Shown here: piece by piece, positions 8,566 to 16,536 of the stretch | Layout of the letters: each line of letters starts with the position of its first letter | How positions within the stretch are numbered: the stretch's first letter is position 1 | Source of the DNA: Mycolicibacterium iranicum | GTDB taxonomy: Bacteria > Actinomycetota > Actinomycetes > Mycobacteriales > Mycobacteriaceae | Reading direction: 5' to 3' | NCBI RefSeq assembly: GCF_014190915.1 | Contig: NZ_JACHVU010000004.1 | Span: forward strand, 62,001 to 126,000 | DNA length: 64,000 nucleotides | Program-made: the position numbers and the translations under genes | The notes under the pieces: generated by a model | Database searches by the model: none | Told to the model about the DNA's origin: nothing | What the model saw: the letters and a program-made list of their open reading frames with translations, nothing else

Positions 8566-8941
8566 TCTTGGACTGCGCCTCGTCGAGCGATTCCGGCGAC
8601 GGGTTCTGGTCAACGTTGGCGAACCCGAAGTCGGACAGGTCGCGTGCCGGGAACACGTGCACGTGCAGGTGCGGCACCTCGAGCCCCGCGATGATGACCC
8701 CGGAGCGTTCGGTGTCGAAGGCCTTGCAGACCGCCTTGCCGATGAGCTGCGACACCTCCATCACGCGAGCGAAGACCGCGGGCTCGATGTCCTGCCAGTT
8801 GTCGATCTCGGCCCGCGGCACGACCAGCGTGTGGCCCTGCGTCATCGGAGCGATCGTCAGGAACGCCACGATCTCGTCGTCCTCGTAGACGAATCGGCCG
8901 GGGATCTCGCCGTTGATGATCTTGGTGAAGACGGTCGCCAT
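8537..8941 (-). CDS. HIT-family nucleotide-binding hydrolase
   Basis: 134 aa. The HIT signature H-L-H-V-H-V near residue 97, with the middle His as catalytic nucleophile, and the N-terminal [13 protein letters not shown] typical of HINT/HIT proteins identify a nucleoside phosphoramidase or dinucleotide hydrolase, cytoplasmic. ATG 8941 is preferred over GTG 8950. Position next to phoR matches Rv0759c. The 3' end overlaps phoR antisense by 29 bases, so the two transcripts can pair. Confidence 0.88.
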   Translation of the reverse strand: MATVFTKIINGEIPGRFVYEDDEIVAFLTIAPMTQGHTLVVPRAEIDNWQDIEPAVFARVMEVSQLIGKAVCKAFDTERSGVIIAGLEVPHLHVHVFPARDLSDFGFANVDQNPSPESLDEAQSKIKDALAQLR

Positions 8942-8980
8942 GGCGCCCACGCTACCGACCGGGGCCCACGGTTCGGTGCC

Positions 8981-9271
8981 CTAGCCGGGGATGTGGGCCG
9001 GTGGGTCGGCGAAGTTCGGATCGGCGGGCCGCACGGCAGGGCCCATGAATTGGCAGTTCCTCACCGGGATGAGGTGTGAGCTCAGGCCGGACGGCACCCA
9101 CCGGGCCACGGTCACGCAGCGCTCCCAGTTGCCGTCGGCCTGAACGGGGCCGTCGCACTTGCCCAGAACGGGGCCGCCGTAGATGCAGCCGGCGCCGGCC
9201 GTCGGTGCCGCCACCAGCTGTCCTGCGACGAACAGCAGGGCAGCCGCACCACCGGCGATACAGCGCTTCAT
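8981..9271 (-). CDS. Small secreted Cys-containing protein
   Basis: 96 aa. ATG 9271 follows a GGGAGG site. Residues 1-27 form a signal peptide (hydrophobic core then PTAGA). The mature part of about 70 residues has four Cys (CIYGG, GKCDG, RCVTV, NCQF), probably two disulfides. This arrangement is common in small mycobacterial exported proteins of unknown role. It lies upstream of the HIT gene in the same orientation. No function assigned. Confidence 0.75.
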   Translation of the reverse strand: MKRCIAGGAAALLFVAGQLVAAPTAGAGCIYGGPVLGKCDGPVQADGNWERCVTVARWVPSGLSSHLIPVRNCQFMGPAVRPADPNFADPPAHIPG

Positions 9272-9402
9272 GGTCGCCTCCCGTCCCCACACGCCACGGC
9301 GGGCGTTGCCGAGTCCGTACGACGCTACCGCCTGGGCTTGATCCGGCAGGCAAAAGCGCCGTGATTGTCGCTCGCGCAACCGTTCCGCTCTAGCCTGGCG
9401 GG

Positions 9403-11049
9403 ATGCTTGGCTTGATGCAGGACCGCCCGCTGATGATCTCGTCGTTGATCGAGCACGCGGCGGCCTACCACGGGGACACCGAACTGCTGTCCCGGTTGCC
9501 GGAGGGGCCCATCCGGCGGACCACCTGGCGCGAGGTCAACGGCGTCGCCAAACAGGTCGCCAACGCGCTGGCCGAACTCGGCATCGCGCACGGGGACCGG
9601 GTCGCGACACTGGCGTGGAACAGCGACCGCCATCTGGCGCTGTACTTCGGTGTGTCCGGCGCGGGCGCGGTCATGCACACGGTGAACCCGAGGCTGTTCC
9701 CCGAGCAGATCACCTACATCGTCAACCACGCCGAGGACCGGGTGTTGTTCTTCGACATCACTTTTGCGCCTCTGGTCAGCCGGCTCGCCGCCTCGCTGGA
9801 CACCGTCGAGGCGTTCGTCGTGATGACCGACCGCGACCACATGCCCGACGTGCCCGGCGTGCCCGACGGCCGGCTGATGTGCTGGGAGGACCTGGTCGGC
9901 CGGCAGTCCCCGCAGTACGAGTGGCCGGAGTTCGACGAGCACAGCGCCTCCTCGCTGTGCTACACCTCAGGGACCACCGGTAATCCGAAAGGTGTTCTGT
10001 ACTCACATCGTTCGACGATGCTGCACACGCTGATGAACGCCGCCCGCGACACCAACGACGTGCACAGCGGATCGCGCATCCTGCTGGTGGTGCCGATGTT
10101 CCACGCCAACGCGTGGGGCACGCCGTACACCGCGGCGATGGTCGGGGCCACGCTGGTGATGCCCGGCCCGCACCTCGACGGCGAGTCGGTGTACCAGCTG
10201 ATGAAGACGGGCCGGGTCAACCAGAGCCAGGGGGTGCCGACCGTCTGGATGATGCTCTTCGCCTATCTCGACGAGCATCCGGAGATCGACGCCCACGAGC
10301 TGGGCCTGCGGATCGCCGGCACCGGGGGAGCGGCCCTGCCTCTGTCGATGATCGAGCGCTTCGCCCGGGATTTCGGCGCGGAGACCATCCAGGGGTGGGG
10401 AATGACCGAGACCAGTCCCCTGTGTGTGATCGGCAGGCCGCTGCCCAAACACGCCGGCCTCAGCTTCGAGGACGAGGCCCAGATCAGACTGAAGCAGGGC
10501 CGCGGCATCTGCGGCGTCGACATCAAGATCGTCGACGACGACGGCAACCGGTTGCCTTGGGACGGCGAGGCTTTCGGCGAGGTCTGGGTCCGGGGGCCCT
10601 GGATCGCCAGCGGTTATTTCAAGGGCGAGGGGGGAGACAAGCTGGACGCCGAGGGCTTCTTCCCCACCGGCGACGTCGCCACGATCGACCCGGACGGTTA
10701 CCTGCAACTGGTGGACCGTGCCAAGGACGTCATCAAGTCCGGCGGTGAATGGGTCAGTTCGATCGACCTGGAGAATGCCGCCATGGGTCACCCGGCCGTC
10801 GCGGAGGCCGCCGTGATCGGTGTGCCGCACCCGAAGTGGCAGGAACGCCCGCTGCTCATCGTCGTGGCGCGCAAGGGGCACGACGCCTCTCGCGAGGAGC
10901 TGCTGGAGTACCTGTCCGGGCAGGTCGCGAAATGGTGGCTGCCGGACGACGTGGTGTTCGTCGACGAACTGCCGCACACCGCGACGGGCAAGGTGCTCAA
11001 ACTGCAACTGCGGGAGCAGTTCCGAGAGCATCGGCTACCTACGGTCTGA
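9403..11049 (+). CDS. Medium/long-chain fatty acyl-CoA ligase (FadD/AlkK type)
   Basis: 548 aa ANL-superfamily enzyme. The P-loop YTSGTTGNPKGV is near residue 189, the A5 motif GWGMTETSP near 330, and TGDVATIDPDGYLQLVDRAKDVIKSGGEWVSS (A7-A8) near 425-450. The C-terminal catalytic Lys is in PHTATGKVLK. It activates fatty acids with ATP and CoA in the cytoplasm. The start looks leaderless: TAGCCT at 9391 is six bases before ATG. Its 3' end overlaps the convergent SDR gene by 11 bases. It is placed beside an oxidative operon, so it may feed its products into beta-oxidation (inference). Confidence 0.9.
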   Translation: MLGLMQDRPLMISSLIEHAAAYHGDTELLSRLPEGPIRRTTWREVNGVAKQVANALAELGIAHGDRVATLAWNSDRHLALYFGVSGAGAVMHTVNPRLFPEQITYIVNHAEDRVLFFDITFAPLVSRLAASLDTVEAFVVMTDRDHMPDVPGVPDGRLMCWEDLVGRQSPQYEWPEFDEHSASSLCYTSGTTGNPKGVLYSHRSTMLHTLMNAARDTNDVHSGSRILLVVPMFHANAWGTPYTAAMVGATLVMPGPHLDGESVYQLMKTGRVNQSQGVPTVWMMLFAYLDEHPEIDAHELGLRIAGTGGAALPLSMIERFARDFGAETIQGWGMTETSPLCVIGRPLPKHAGLSFEDEAQIRLKQGRGICGVDIKIVDDDGNRLPWDGEAFGEVWVRGPWIASGYFKGEGGDKLDAEGFFPTGDVATIDPDGYLQLVDRAKDVIKSGGEWVSSIDLENAAMGHPAVAEAAVIGVPHPKWQERPLLIVVARKGHDASREELLEYLSGQVAKWWLPDDVVFVDELPHTATGKVLKLQLREQFREHRLPTV

Positions 11050-11908
11050 CCTTGGCCGCGATCTCGTCGATGGTCCACGGCGGGTCGTCGTGGTGGTCGC
11101 GGTAGGCGACGATCGACGGCGTCTGCCGCTCGAAGCGCCCGATGAAACCCCCTGCGGCGATGAAGATCTGACCCGTCACGTCCTTGGCCAGATCGCTGAC
11201 GAGGTAGGCGTAGGTCGGGGCGACGTACTCGGGTGGCGCCGCATCGAGCGCACCCTGCATGCTGACGTCGTCGAGCAGGCCGCGGCGGTTCAGCTCCGCG
11301 ATGTGCGCTTCGTAGTCGGACCCGGTCGACAGCCGTGTCTTTGCGCCGGGGCACACCACATTCGCGCGGACGCCGTGCTCCCGCAGCTCCGCGGCGATGG
11401 CCAGCGTCAGGCCGTTCACGGCGCCTTTGCCTGCGGGATAACCGGTTCCGCCGTAATCGCCGAGGGACGCGAACGAGCTCGTGTTCACGATGGCGCCACC
11501 GCCCTGCCGGACCATGTGTGGCGCCGCGGCGCGGCACGTCTCGAACGCCGTGCCCAGGTGTGCGTCGATTAGATTTCGGAACTGCTCGCTCGTCACGGTC
11601 AGGATCGACGATCCCGCCGGCTCGGCGGTGCCCGCACAGTTGACCAGGATGTCGATGCGGCCGAACGCGCCCACGCAGGTGTCGATCAGCGCATCGGCGA
11701 CCGCGGCATCGGCCGGCGAGCCCGGGTGCGCCAGTGCGCCCGGAATGGTGTGCGCCGCAGCAGCTGCGGCGTCTCCGTCGCGGCCGTTGACCACGACACC
11801 GGCGCCGAGTGACGCCAGTAGCTGCGCGACCGCCAGCCCCACCCCGCGGGTACCGCCGACGACGACGGCACCGCGATCGGCCAGCGGGGCCGACGCGGGC
11901 GTGCTAAT
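11039..11908 (-). CDS. Short-chain dehydrogenase/reductase with probable ATT start
   Basis: About 289 aa. The nucleotide-binding motif reads VGGTRGVGLA (variant TGxxxGxG) and the active site is NTSSF...YPAGKGA (Ser, YxxxK). The only in-frame GTG (11842) would cut off the Gly-rich motif. Upstream of it, before an in-frame stop, there is no ATG, GTG or TTG, so translation most likely starts at ATT 11908. That ATT overlaps the stop of the preceding gene (ATTAG) and follows GGAGAA. It is last in the adhB operon, and its likely role is oxidation or reduction of an alcohol/ketone intermediate. Confidence 0.8.
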   Translation of the reverse strand: MSTPASAPLADRGAVVVGGTRGVGLAVAQLLASLGAGVVVNGRDGDAAAAAAHTIPGALAHPGSPADAAVADALIDTCVGAFGRIDILVNCAGTAEPAGSSILTVTSEQFRNLIDAHLGTAFETCRAAAPHMVRQGGGAIVNTSSFASLGDYGGTGYPAGKGAVNGLTLAIAAELREHGVRANVVCPGAKTRLSTGSDYEAHIAELNRRGLLDDVSMQGALDAAPPEYVAPTYAYLVSDLAKDVTGQIFIAAGGFIGRFERQTPSIVAYRDHHDDPPWTIDEIAAKVRP

Positions 11909-12347
11909 CCGTCTTCTCCGCCTCGGTGAAGGTCATCGAGTCCATGTTCCAATAGCCGCGCAGGTTGGTGATCAGCCCCGCATCGTCGACCCGGTAGGTG
12001 AACACGCCGCGGACCGTGGCGACGAACCCGTTCGGGAACGTCGTCTCCAGCACCAGGATGTAGGCGATCTCGCTCGGGCTGCTGGACGGGAACGTCGCCT
12101 CGCAGGTGACGCGCAGCTGGTTCGGGCCGATGTTCGCGTCGTAGAACGCCGCGAGCGCCTCCTTGCCGCGCACACCCGTGCCGTCGGGGTTGGTGACGGC
12201 CTCGCCGATCGGGTCCTCGACGACGATGTCGTCGGACATCAGGGCCAGCCAGCCCTCCCGATCGCCGGTCTGCACGCAGCGCCACGAGTTCCGCGACGCC
12301 GCGACCACCGGGGTCACGTCCTCCACCGTGCCGGTCTGGTCGGTCAT
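11904..12347 (-). CDS. SnoaL/ketosteroid-isomerase-like protein (Rv0760c type)
   Basis: 147 aa with the cone-shaped NTF2-like fold signature: residues 15-50 (SWRCVQTGDREGWLALMSDDIVVEDP), then strands ending GYWNMDSMTF. It resembles M. tuberculosis Rv0760c, a steroid-binding KSI-like protein whose catalytic activity is uncertain. It sits between adhB (5-base gap) and an SDR (overlapping), consistent with handling a hydrophobic alcohol or steroid intermediate. ATG 12347. Cytoplasmic. Confidence 0.82.
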   Translation of the reverse strand: MTDQTGTVEDVTPVVAASRNSWRCVQTGDREGWLALMSDDIVVEDPIGEAVTNPDGTGVRGKEALAAFYDANIGPNQLRVTCEATFPSSSPSEIAYILVLETTFPNGFVATVRGVFTYRVDDAGLITNLRGYWNMDSMTFTEAEKTD

Positions 12348-12352
12348 GGTGC

Positions 12353-13483
12353 TTACCGGTCGGCGTCGGTGTAGCGGATGACTCCGCGGATGTTGCGGCC
12401 TTCCAGCATGTCCTGGTAGCCGTCGTTGATCTGCTCCAGCTTGTACTGCCGGGTGACCATGTCGTCGAGATTGAGGCGACCGGTCTTGTACATCGACAGC
12501 AGCTGCGGGATGTCGTAGTGCGGGTTGCCGCCGCCGAAGATGGTGCCCTGCAGGTTCTTCTGGAGCAGGGTGAGCATCGACAGGTTCAGCGTCACGTCGG
12601 AGTGCGCCATGTTGGCGACCGCGGTGACGACGCAGGTGCCGCCCTTGGCGGTGATGTTGAGGTAGTTGTCGATCTCTTCGCCCTTGAGCTCACCGGTGGT
12701 GATGATCGTCTTGGCAGCCATCCGGCCCTGGGTGACCTCGGCGACGCCGCCCATCGCGCTGAAGATGTCCGGGTAGACGTGCGTGGCACCGAATTTCAGC
12801 GCCTGGTCGCGCTTCCACTCCACAGGGTCGACGGCGAAGATGTTGCGGGCGCCCGCGTTGAGCGCACCCTGCAGCGCGCCCATGCCGACGCCGCCGATGC
12901 CGGCGATCACGACGTCGTCACCGGGGCGCACGTTCGCGCTGCGCACGGCCGAGCCGTAGCCGGTGGTGACACCGCAGCCCACGAGGCAGGCGACCTCGAA
13001 CGGGATGGACGGGTCGATCTTCACCACGGAGCTCTTGTGCACGACCATGTACGGGCTGAAGGTGCCCAGCAGGGTCATCGGGATGACCGGTGTGCCGTCG
13101 GCGGCGTGGATGCGGTGGGTGTTGTCGGAGACCGCGGTGCCCTGCAGCAGCATGGCGCCGAGGTCGCACAGGTTGCGCAGACCGGCCTGACACGACGGGC
13201 ACGAACCGCAGGACGGGATGAACGAGAGCACGACGTGGTCGCCGGGCTCGAGGCCCTCGACGCCGGGTCCGACCTCGGTGACGATGCCGGCGCCCTCATG
13301 GCCGCCGAGAACCGGGAAACCGGCCATCGGGATGTCGCCGGTGACCAGGTGATGGTCGGAATGGCACATGCCCGAGGCTTCCATCTGGATCTTGACCTCG
13401 TCCTTGACGGGGTCGCCGATCTCGATCTCCTCGATCGACCACGGCTGGTTGAATTCCCAGATCAGAGCGCCTTTGGTCTTCAT
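12353..13483 (-). CDS. adhB: Zinc alcohol dehydrogenase, NDMA-dependent type (AdhB)
   Basis: 376 aa MDR enzyme. Catalytic zinc ligands are in GMCHSDHH (Cys near 39) and GGHEGAG; structural zinc ligands in CGSCPSCQAGLRNLC. The Rossmann segment IAGIGGVGMGALQGA (about residues 190-205) binds NAD. The actinobacterial group with this pattern uses tightly bound NAD re-oxidised by nitroso-dimethylaniline in vitro, and several members depend on mycofactocin (family knowledge; assignment here inferred). It is first gene of an operon with a KSI-like protein and an SDR. Palindromic operator candidates lie 15-50 bases upstream of the start. Confidence 0.88.
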   Translation of the reverse strand: MKTKGALIWEFNQPWSIEEIEIGDPVKDEVKIQMEASGMCHSDHHLVTGDIPMAGFPVLGGHEGAGIVTEVGPGVEGLEPGDHVVLSFIPSCGSCPSCQAGLRNLCDLGAMLLQGTAVSDNTHRIHAADGTPVIPMTLLGTFSPYMVVHKSSVVKIDPSIPFEVACLVGCGVTTGYGSAVRSANVRPGDDVVIAGIGGVGMGALQGALNAGARNIFAVDPVEWKRDQALKFGATHVYPDIFSAMGGVAEVTQGRMAAKTIITTGELKGEEIDNYLNITAKGGTCVVTAVANMAHSDVTLNLSMLTLLQKNLQGTIFGGGNPHYDIPQLLSMYKTGRLNLDDMVTRQYKLEQINDGYQDMLEGRNIRGVIRYTDADR

Positions 13484-13497
13484 CTCTCCTGCTTTCG

Positions 13498-13532
13498 ACT
13501 AGAGCATCTAGTACCAGACTAGAGGCTCTAGT
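13498..13532 (-). promoter_or_regulatory. Tandem 15-bp palindromes upstream of adhB
   Basis: ACTAGAGCATCTAGT (13498-13512) and ACTAGAGGCTCTAGT (13518-13532) share the half-site ACTAGA. The second is a perfect palindrome apart from its centre. Their centres are 20 bases apart, two helical turns, as expected for two repressor dimers on one face. They lie 15-50 bases upstream of the adhB start. Confidence 0.65.
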
Positions 13533-13551
13533 TAGCCACATCACAGCCTCC

Positions 13552-13567
13552 CCAAGCAACTGCTTGG
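13552..13567. promoter_or_regulatory. 16-bp palindrome CCAAGCA-AC-TGCTTGG
   Basis: Perfect 7-base arms around a 2-base centre, between the end of the preceding minus-strand gene and the adhB palindromes. As RNA it would give only a small stem, so a protein-binding site is likelier. It is a different sequence from the tandem ACTAGA sites, which suggests a second regulator. Confidence 0.5.
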
Positions 13568-13575
13568 TGGTGACT

Positions 13576-14115
13576 TCACCAAATGGGAACGGGTGCCTGT
13601 CCGAGCGGGTAGTAGCCGGGCAATTTCTCGCCCGACAGCGACCGCTCGATGCGCTTCTGCATGGTCGGGGTCAGGTCGCCCGACTCGATCAGCTTCGAGT
13701 AACCCTTCACGACGTGGCCGAAGTCGAAGAAGTCACGCTGCCACTCGATGAGCAACTTGTCGTTGAGCCGGAACCAGCTGCCCCCGATGCCGTAGATCTC
13801 GTCGCGGCTGCCGTCGCTCTTGTGCGCGATCTGCTTCCAGAACCCGACGATCTCGTTCTGCTTCTCGTCGATCAGCGTCTTCTGGTACTCGTAGACCCAG
13901 TTCTCCAGGCCTTCCATCTCCAGACCGAGCGCGACGTCCCGGATCTCGTTCTTGCCGACGCACATCACGTCTTCCTTGGGCCCGATGTTCCACCCGTAGG
14001 TGGCGTCGTCGGTGTAGAACTCCGCCAGGGGTTTCCAGTCGCCCGCCTTCTCGGCATCCTGGTTGGCCGTGAGCCAGCGCTCGACCCAGTCTTCGAGTTG
14101 CTCGCGAGTTGCCAT
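13576..14115 (-). CDS. NTF2/SnoaL-like protein (Rv0762c type)
   Basis: 179 aa. N-terminal helices (REQLEDWVERWLTANQDAEKAGDWKPLAEFYTDDATYGWNIG) and later GGSWFRLNDKLLIEWQRDFFD indicate an NTF2-like cone fold. No catalytic residues can be assigned. ATG 14115 follows AAAGGA. It begins 2 bases after the ferredoxin gene and ends the TetR-cyp123-SDR-cyp51-ferredoxin operon, so a role as binding protein or hydratase/isomerase for P450 products is plausible (inference). Confidence 0.75.
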   Translation of the reverse strand: MATREQLEDWVERWLTANQDAEKAGDWKPLAEFYTDDATYGWNIGPKEDVMCVGKNEIRDVALGLEMEGLENWVYEYQKTLIDEKQNEIVGFWKQIAHKSDGSRDEIYGIGGSWFRLNDKLLIEWQRDFFDFGHVVKGYSKLIESGDLTPTMQKRIERSLSGEKLPGYYPLGQAPVPIW

Positions 14116-14117
14116 GG

Positions 14118-14339
<222 letters not shown>

Positions 14340-15695
14340 TCAAGCCTTCACTCGTCGGCGATAGCGCACCTTCGCCGGCTGGGCCAGCTGCACCACCATC
14401 TTCGAGTGGTCGTTGTGGTAGCTCTCCGCTGGCTGGGCCATCTCGAACTCGTACTCGCGCAGCAGAACCGAGAAGATCGCCTTGATCTGCATCTGCGCGA
14501 ACGCGGCGCCCACGCACCGGTGTTTGCCGGCGCCGAACGGGATCCACGTCCACCGGTTAGCGATGTCGGCCTGCTCGGGTTTGTTGTAGCGATCCGGATT
14601 GAAGGCGTCAGGGTCGGGGAAGTCCTCCGGGATCCGGTTGGAGATCGCCGGGGAGGCCGCGACGAAGTCGCCTTTGTGGATCGGGAAACCCTTCACCTCG
14701 AACTCGTCCTGCGCGACGCGCATCAGGATGATCAGTGGCGGGTGCAGGCGCAGCGTCTCCTTGACGACGTTGTCGAGCTTCGGAATCTGGCGCAGTGCAT
14801 GGAAACTCACCTCCTGGCCGTCGGCGTAGAGCTCGTCGAGCTCGGCGCACACCTCGGCGTAGGTGTCGGCGTGGCGGATCAGCTCGATCAGCGTCCACGC
14901 CGAGGTGCCTGAGCTGGTGTGGTGCCCGGCGAACATCAGCGAGATGAACATCCCGGTCACCTCGTTGGCGGTGAACCGGGGGTTGCCCTCGTCGTCCTTG
15001 ATCGAGACCAGTACGTCGAGCAGGTCGCGATCCTCTTTGCCCTTCGGCGGATTCGCGATCCGTCCGTCCATGATCTCCTGGACGAGCTCGACGAGTTTCA
15101 CCCGCGACTCATCGCGGATCCGGAAGCTCTCGATGTCGAGATACGGGTCGACGTAGCAGAGTGGGTCGGTGCCGCGCTCCAGCTGGTGGTAGTAGTGGGC
15201 GAAGCGACTGTCCAGCTGCTCACGGAACTTCAGCCCGATCAGGCACGCCGTCGAGGTGTAGATCGTCAGCTCCGAGAAGAAGTCGAGCAGCTCAATCTCG
15301 CCGTCGTCGCCCCAGTCGGCGATGATCTTCTTGACCTCGTTCTCGATGGTCGACGCGTGGCCCTTCATCTGCTCTCCGCGCAGGGCGGTGTTGTGCAGCA
15401 TCTCGGCACGCCGCTCCGGGTCGGCGTCGAACACCACGCCCTCGCCGAAGATCGGTGTCATGAAGGGGTAGGCCTCGGCCTGGTTGAGCTCGCTGTCGCT
15501 GGACCGGAAGAAGAACTCGTTGGCCTCGGCGCCGTAGAGCATCACCACCTGCTTGTCGGCGAGCTGGAACCAGCCCACGTCCCCGCACTCCTCGCGGACG
15601 CGTTTCATCAGTCCGATGGGGTCGGTCCGGAACTCTTCGAGGTGCCCGTGCTCCTCTTCGCCGCCGGAGACGCGGGGGACGATCGCAGTGGTCAT
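14340..15695 (-). CDS. cyp51: Sterol 14-alpha-demethylase CYP51
   Basis: 451 aa. I-helix AGHHTSSGTSAW (His before Thr is a CYP51 hallmark), ETLRLHPP (ExxR) and heme loop FGAGKHRCVGAAFA with Cys ligand are all present; the B-C region has EAYPFMTPIFGEGVVFD. Length matches M. tuberculosis CYP51 (451 aa). It removes the 14-alpha-methyl group of lanosterol-type sterols, although mycobacteria lack a full sterol pathway, so the native substrate is unclear. ATG 15695 overlaps the stop of the upstream SDR (ATGA), giving coupled translation. Confidence 0.95.
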   Translation of the reverse strand: MTTAIVPRVSGGEEEHGHLEEFRTDPIGLMKRVREECGDVGWFQLADKQVVMLYGAEANEFFFRSSDSELNQAEAYPFMTPIFGEGVVFDADPERRAEMLHNTALRGEQMKGHASTIENEVKKIIADWGDDGEIELLDFFSELTIYTSTACLIGLKFREQLDSRFAHYYHQLERGTDPLCYVDPYLDIESFRIRDESRVKLVELVQEIMDGRIANPPKGKEDRDLLDVLVSIKDDEGNPRFTANEVTGMFISLMFAGHHTSSGTSAWTLIELIRHADTYAEVCAELDELYADGQEVSFHALRQIPKLDNVVKETLRLHPPLIILMRVAQDEFEVKGFPIHKGDFVAASPAISNRIPEDFPDPDAFNPDRYNKPEQADIANRWTWIPFGAGKHRCVGAAFAQMQIKAIFSVLLREYEFEMAQPAESYHNDHSKMVVQLAQPAKVRYRRRVKA

Positions 15696-16519
15696 TTGTT
15701 CAGGTTCTCCTCGTTCAGAACCAGCTTCTGGCGGTCCGCAGGGGCGTTGTCCAGCGGAGCTTCGGGCTGGAGTTCCATGTTCGCGATGAACCCGCCGCGC
15801 GGGGTTTCGGCGACGAACGTGATGGCGCGCGCGAGATCGTCGGCGCGCAGGAAGTAGTCGTGGCGGGCCTGACCCCATTTCGCCCAGTCCTCCAGTGCGG
15901 GGCCGATCAGCTCCGCGGGCAGGCTCCAGCCCATCGAGGTCTTGGTCGGGCCGGGATGCACGATCGAGGCGCGCACGCCGGTGCCTTCGAGTTCCATCTG
16001 GTAGTTGGTGACCATCGCGACGAGCGCCGCCTTGGCCGCGCCGTAGGCGCCCATGTGCGGCCGCTGACGCAGGGCGACATCGGATCCCACGAAGATCAGG
16101 TCGCCGCGCCGGCGCTCGATCATGCCGGGCAGCACTGCGGTCGCGACGCGGTTGGCGCCGATGAGATGGATCTGCACCTGGGATTCGAACTGCTCGGTGC
16201 TGATGCTGTCGAGCTTGCCGAAGTACGTGTCGCCCGCCCCGGCGACAAGGACCTCGATGTCGCCGAGCTCCGAGGTCGTCTGTTCGACGGCCGCCTTCAC
16301 CGAGTCCGGGTCGGTCACGTCGAGGTGCACGGCGATGGCCTCGCCGCCGTCGGCGCGGATCTTGCCGACGATCTCGTCGAGCTTCTCCACCCGGCGCGCG
16401 CCGAGGGCGACCGGGAAACCGTTGCGTGCGAGGCGGATCGCGGTGGCCTCACCGATGCCGGAGGAGGCGCCGGCAACCAGAGCGGGGCGCCGGTCGGGCA
16501 GAGGTTCGAAGCGGGGCAT
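15692..16519 (-). CDS. Short-chain dehydrogenase/reductase (Rv0765c type)
   Basis: 275 aa classical SDR: VAGASSGIGEAT (TGxxxGIG variant, residues 15-26), FVGSDVA (Ser region), and YGAAKAALVAM (YxxxK). It binds NAD(P) and oxidises or reduces a secondary alcohol/ketone. It is in the middle of the cyp123-SDR-cyp51 operon, with stop codon overlapping the cyp51 start. It may act on the P450 products (inference). ATG 16519. Confidence 0.85.
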   Translation of the reverse strand: MPRFEPLPDRRPALVAGASSGIGEATAIRLARNGFPVALGARRVEKLDEIVGKIRADGGEAIAVHLDVTDPDSVKAAVEQTTSELGDIEVLVAGAGDTYFGKLDSISTEQFESQVQIHLIGANRVATAVLPGMIERRRGDLIFVGSDVALRQRPHMGAYGAAKAALVAMVTNYQMELEGTGVRASIVHPGPTKTSMGWSLPAELIGPALEDWAKWGQARHDYFLRADDLARAITFVAETPRGGFIANMELQPEAPLDNAPADRQKLVLNEENLNK

Positions 16520-16536
16520 GCCTGGCCTTTCAGTTC

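Noticed and set aside
13552..13567. KstR2-type site in CCAAGCA-AC-TGCTTGG.
   Set aside because: The AAG-CTT spacing (6 bases) differs from the KstR2 consensus as I know it (2 bases), so I describe it only as a palindrome.
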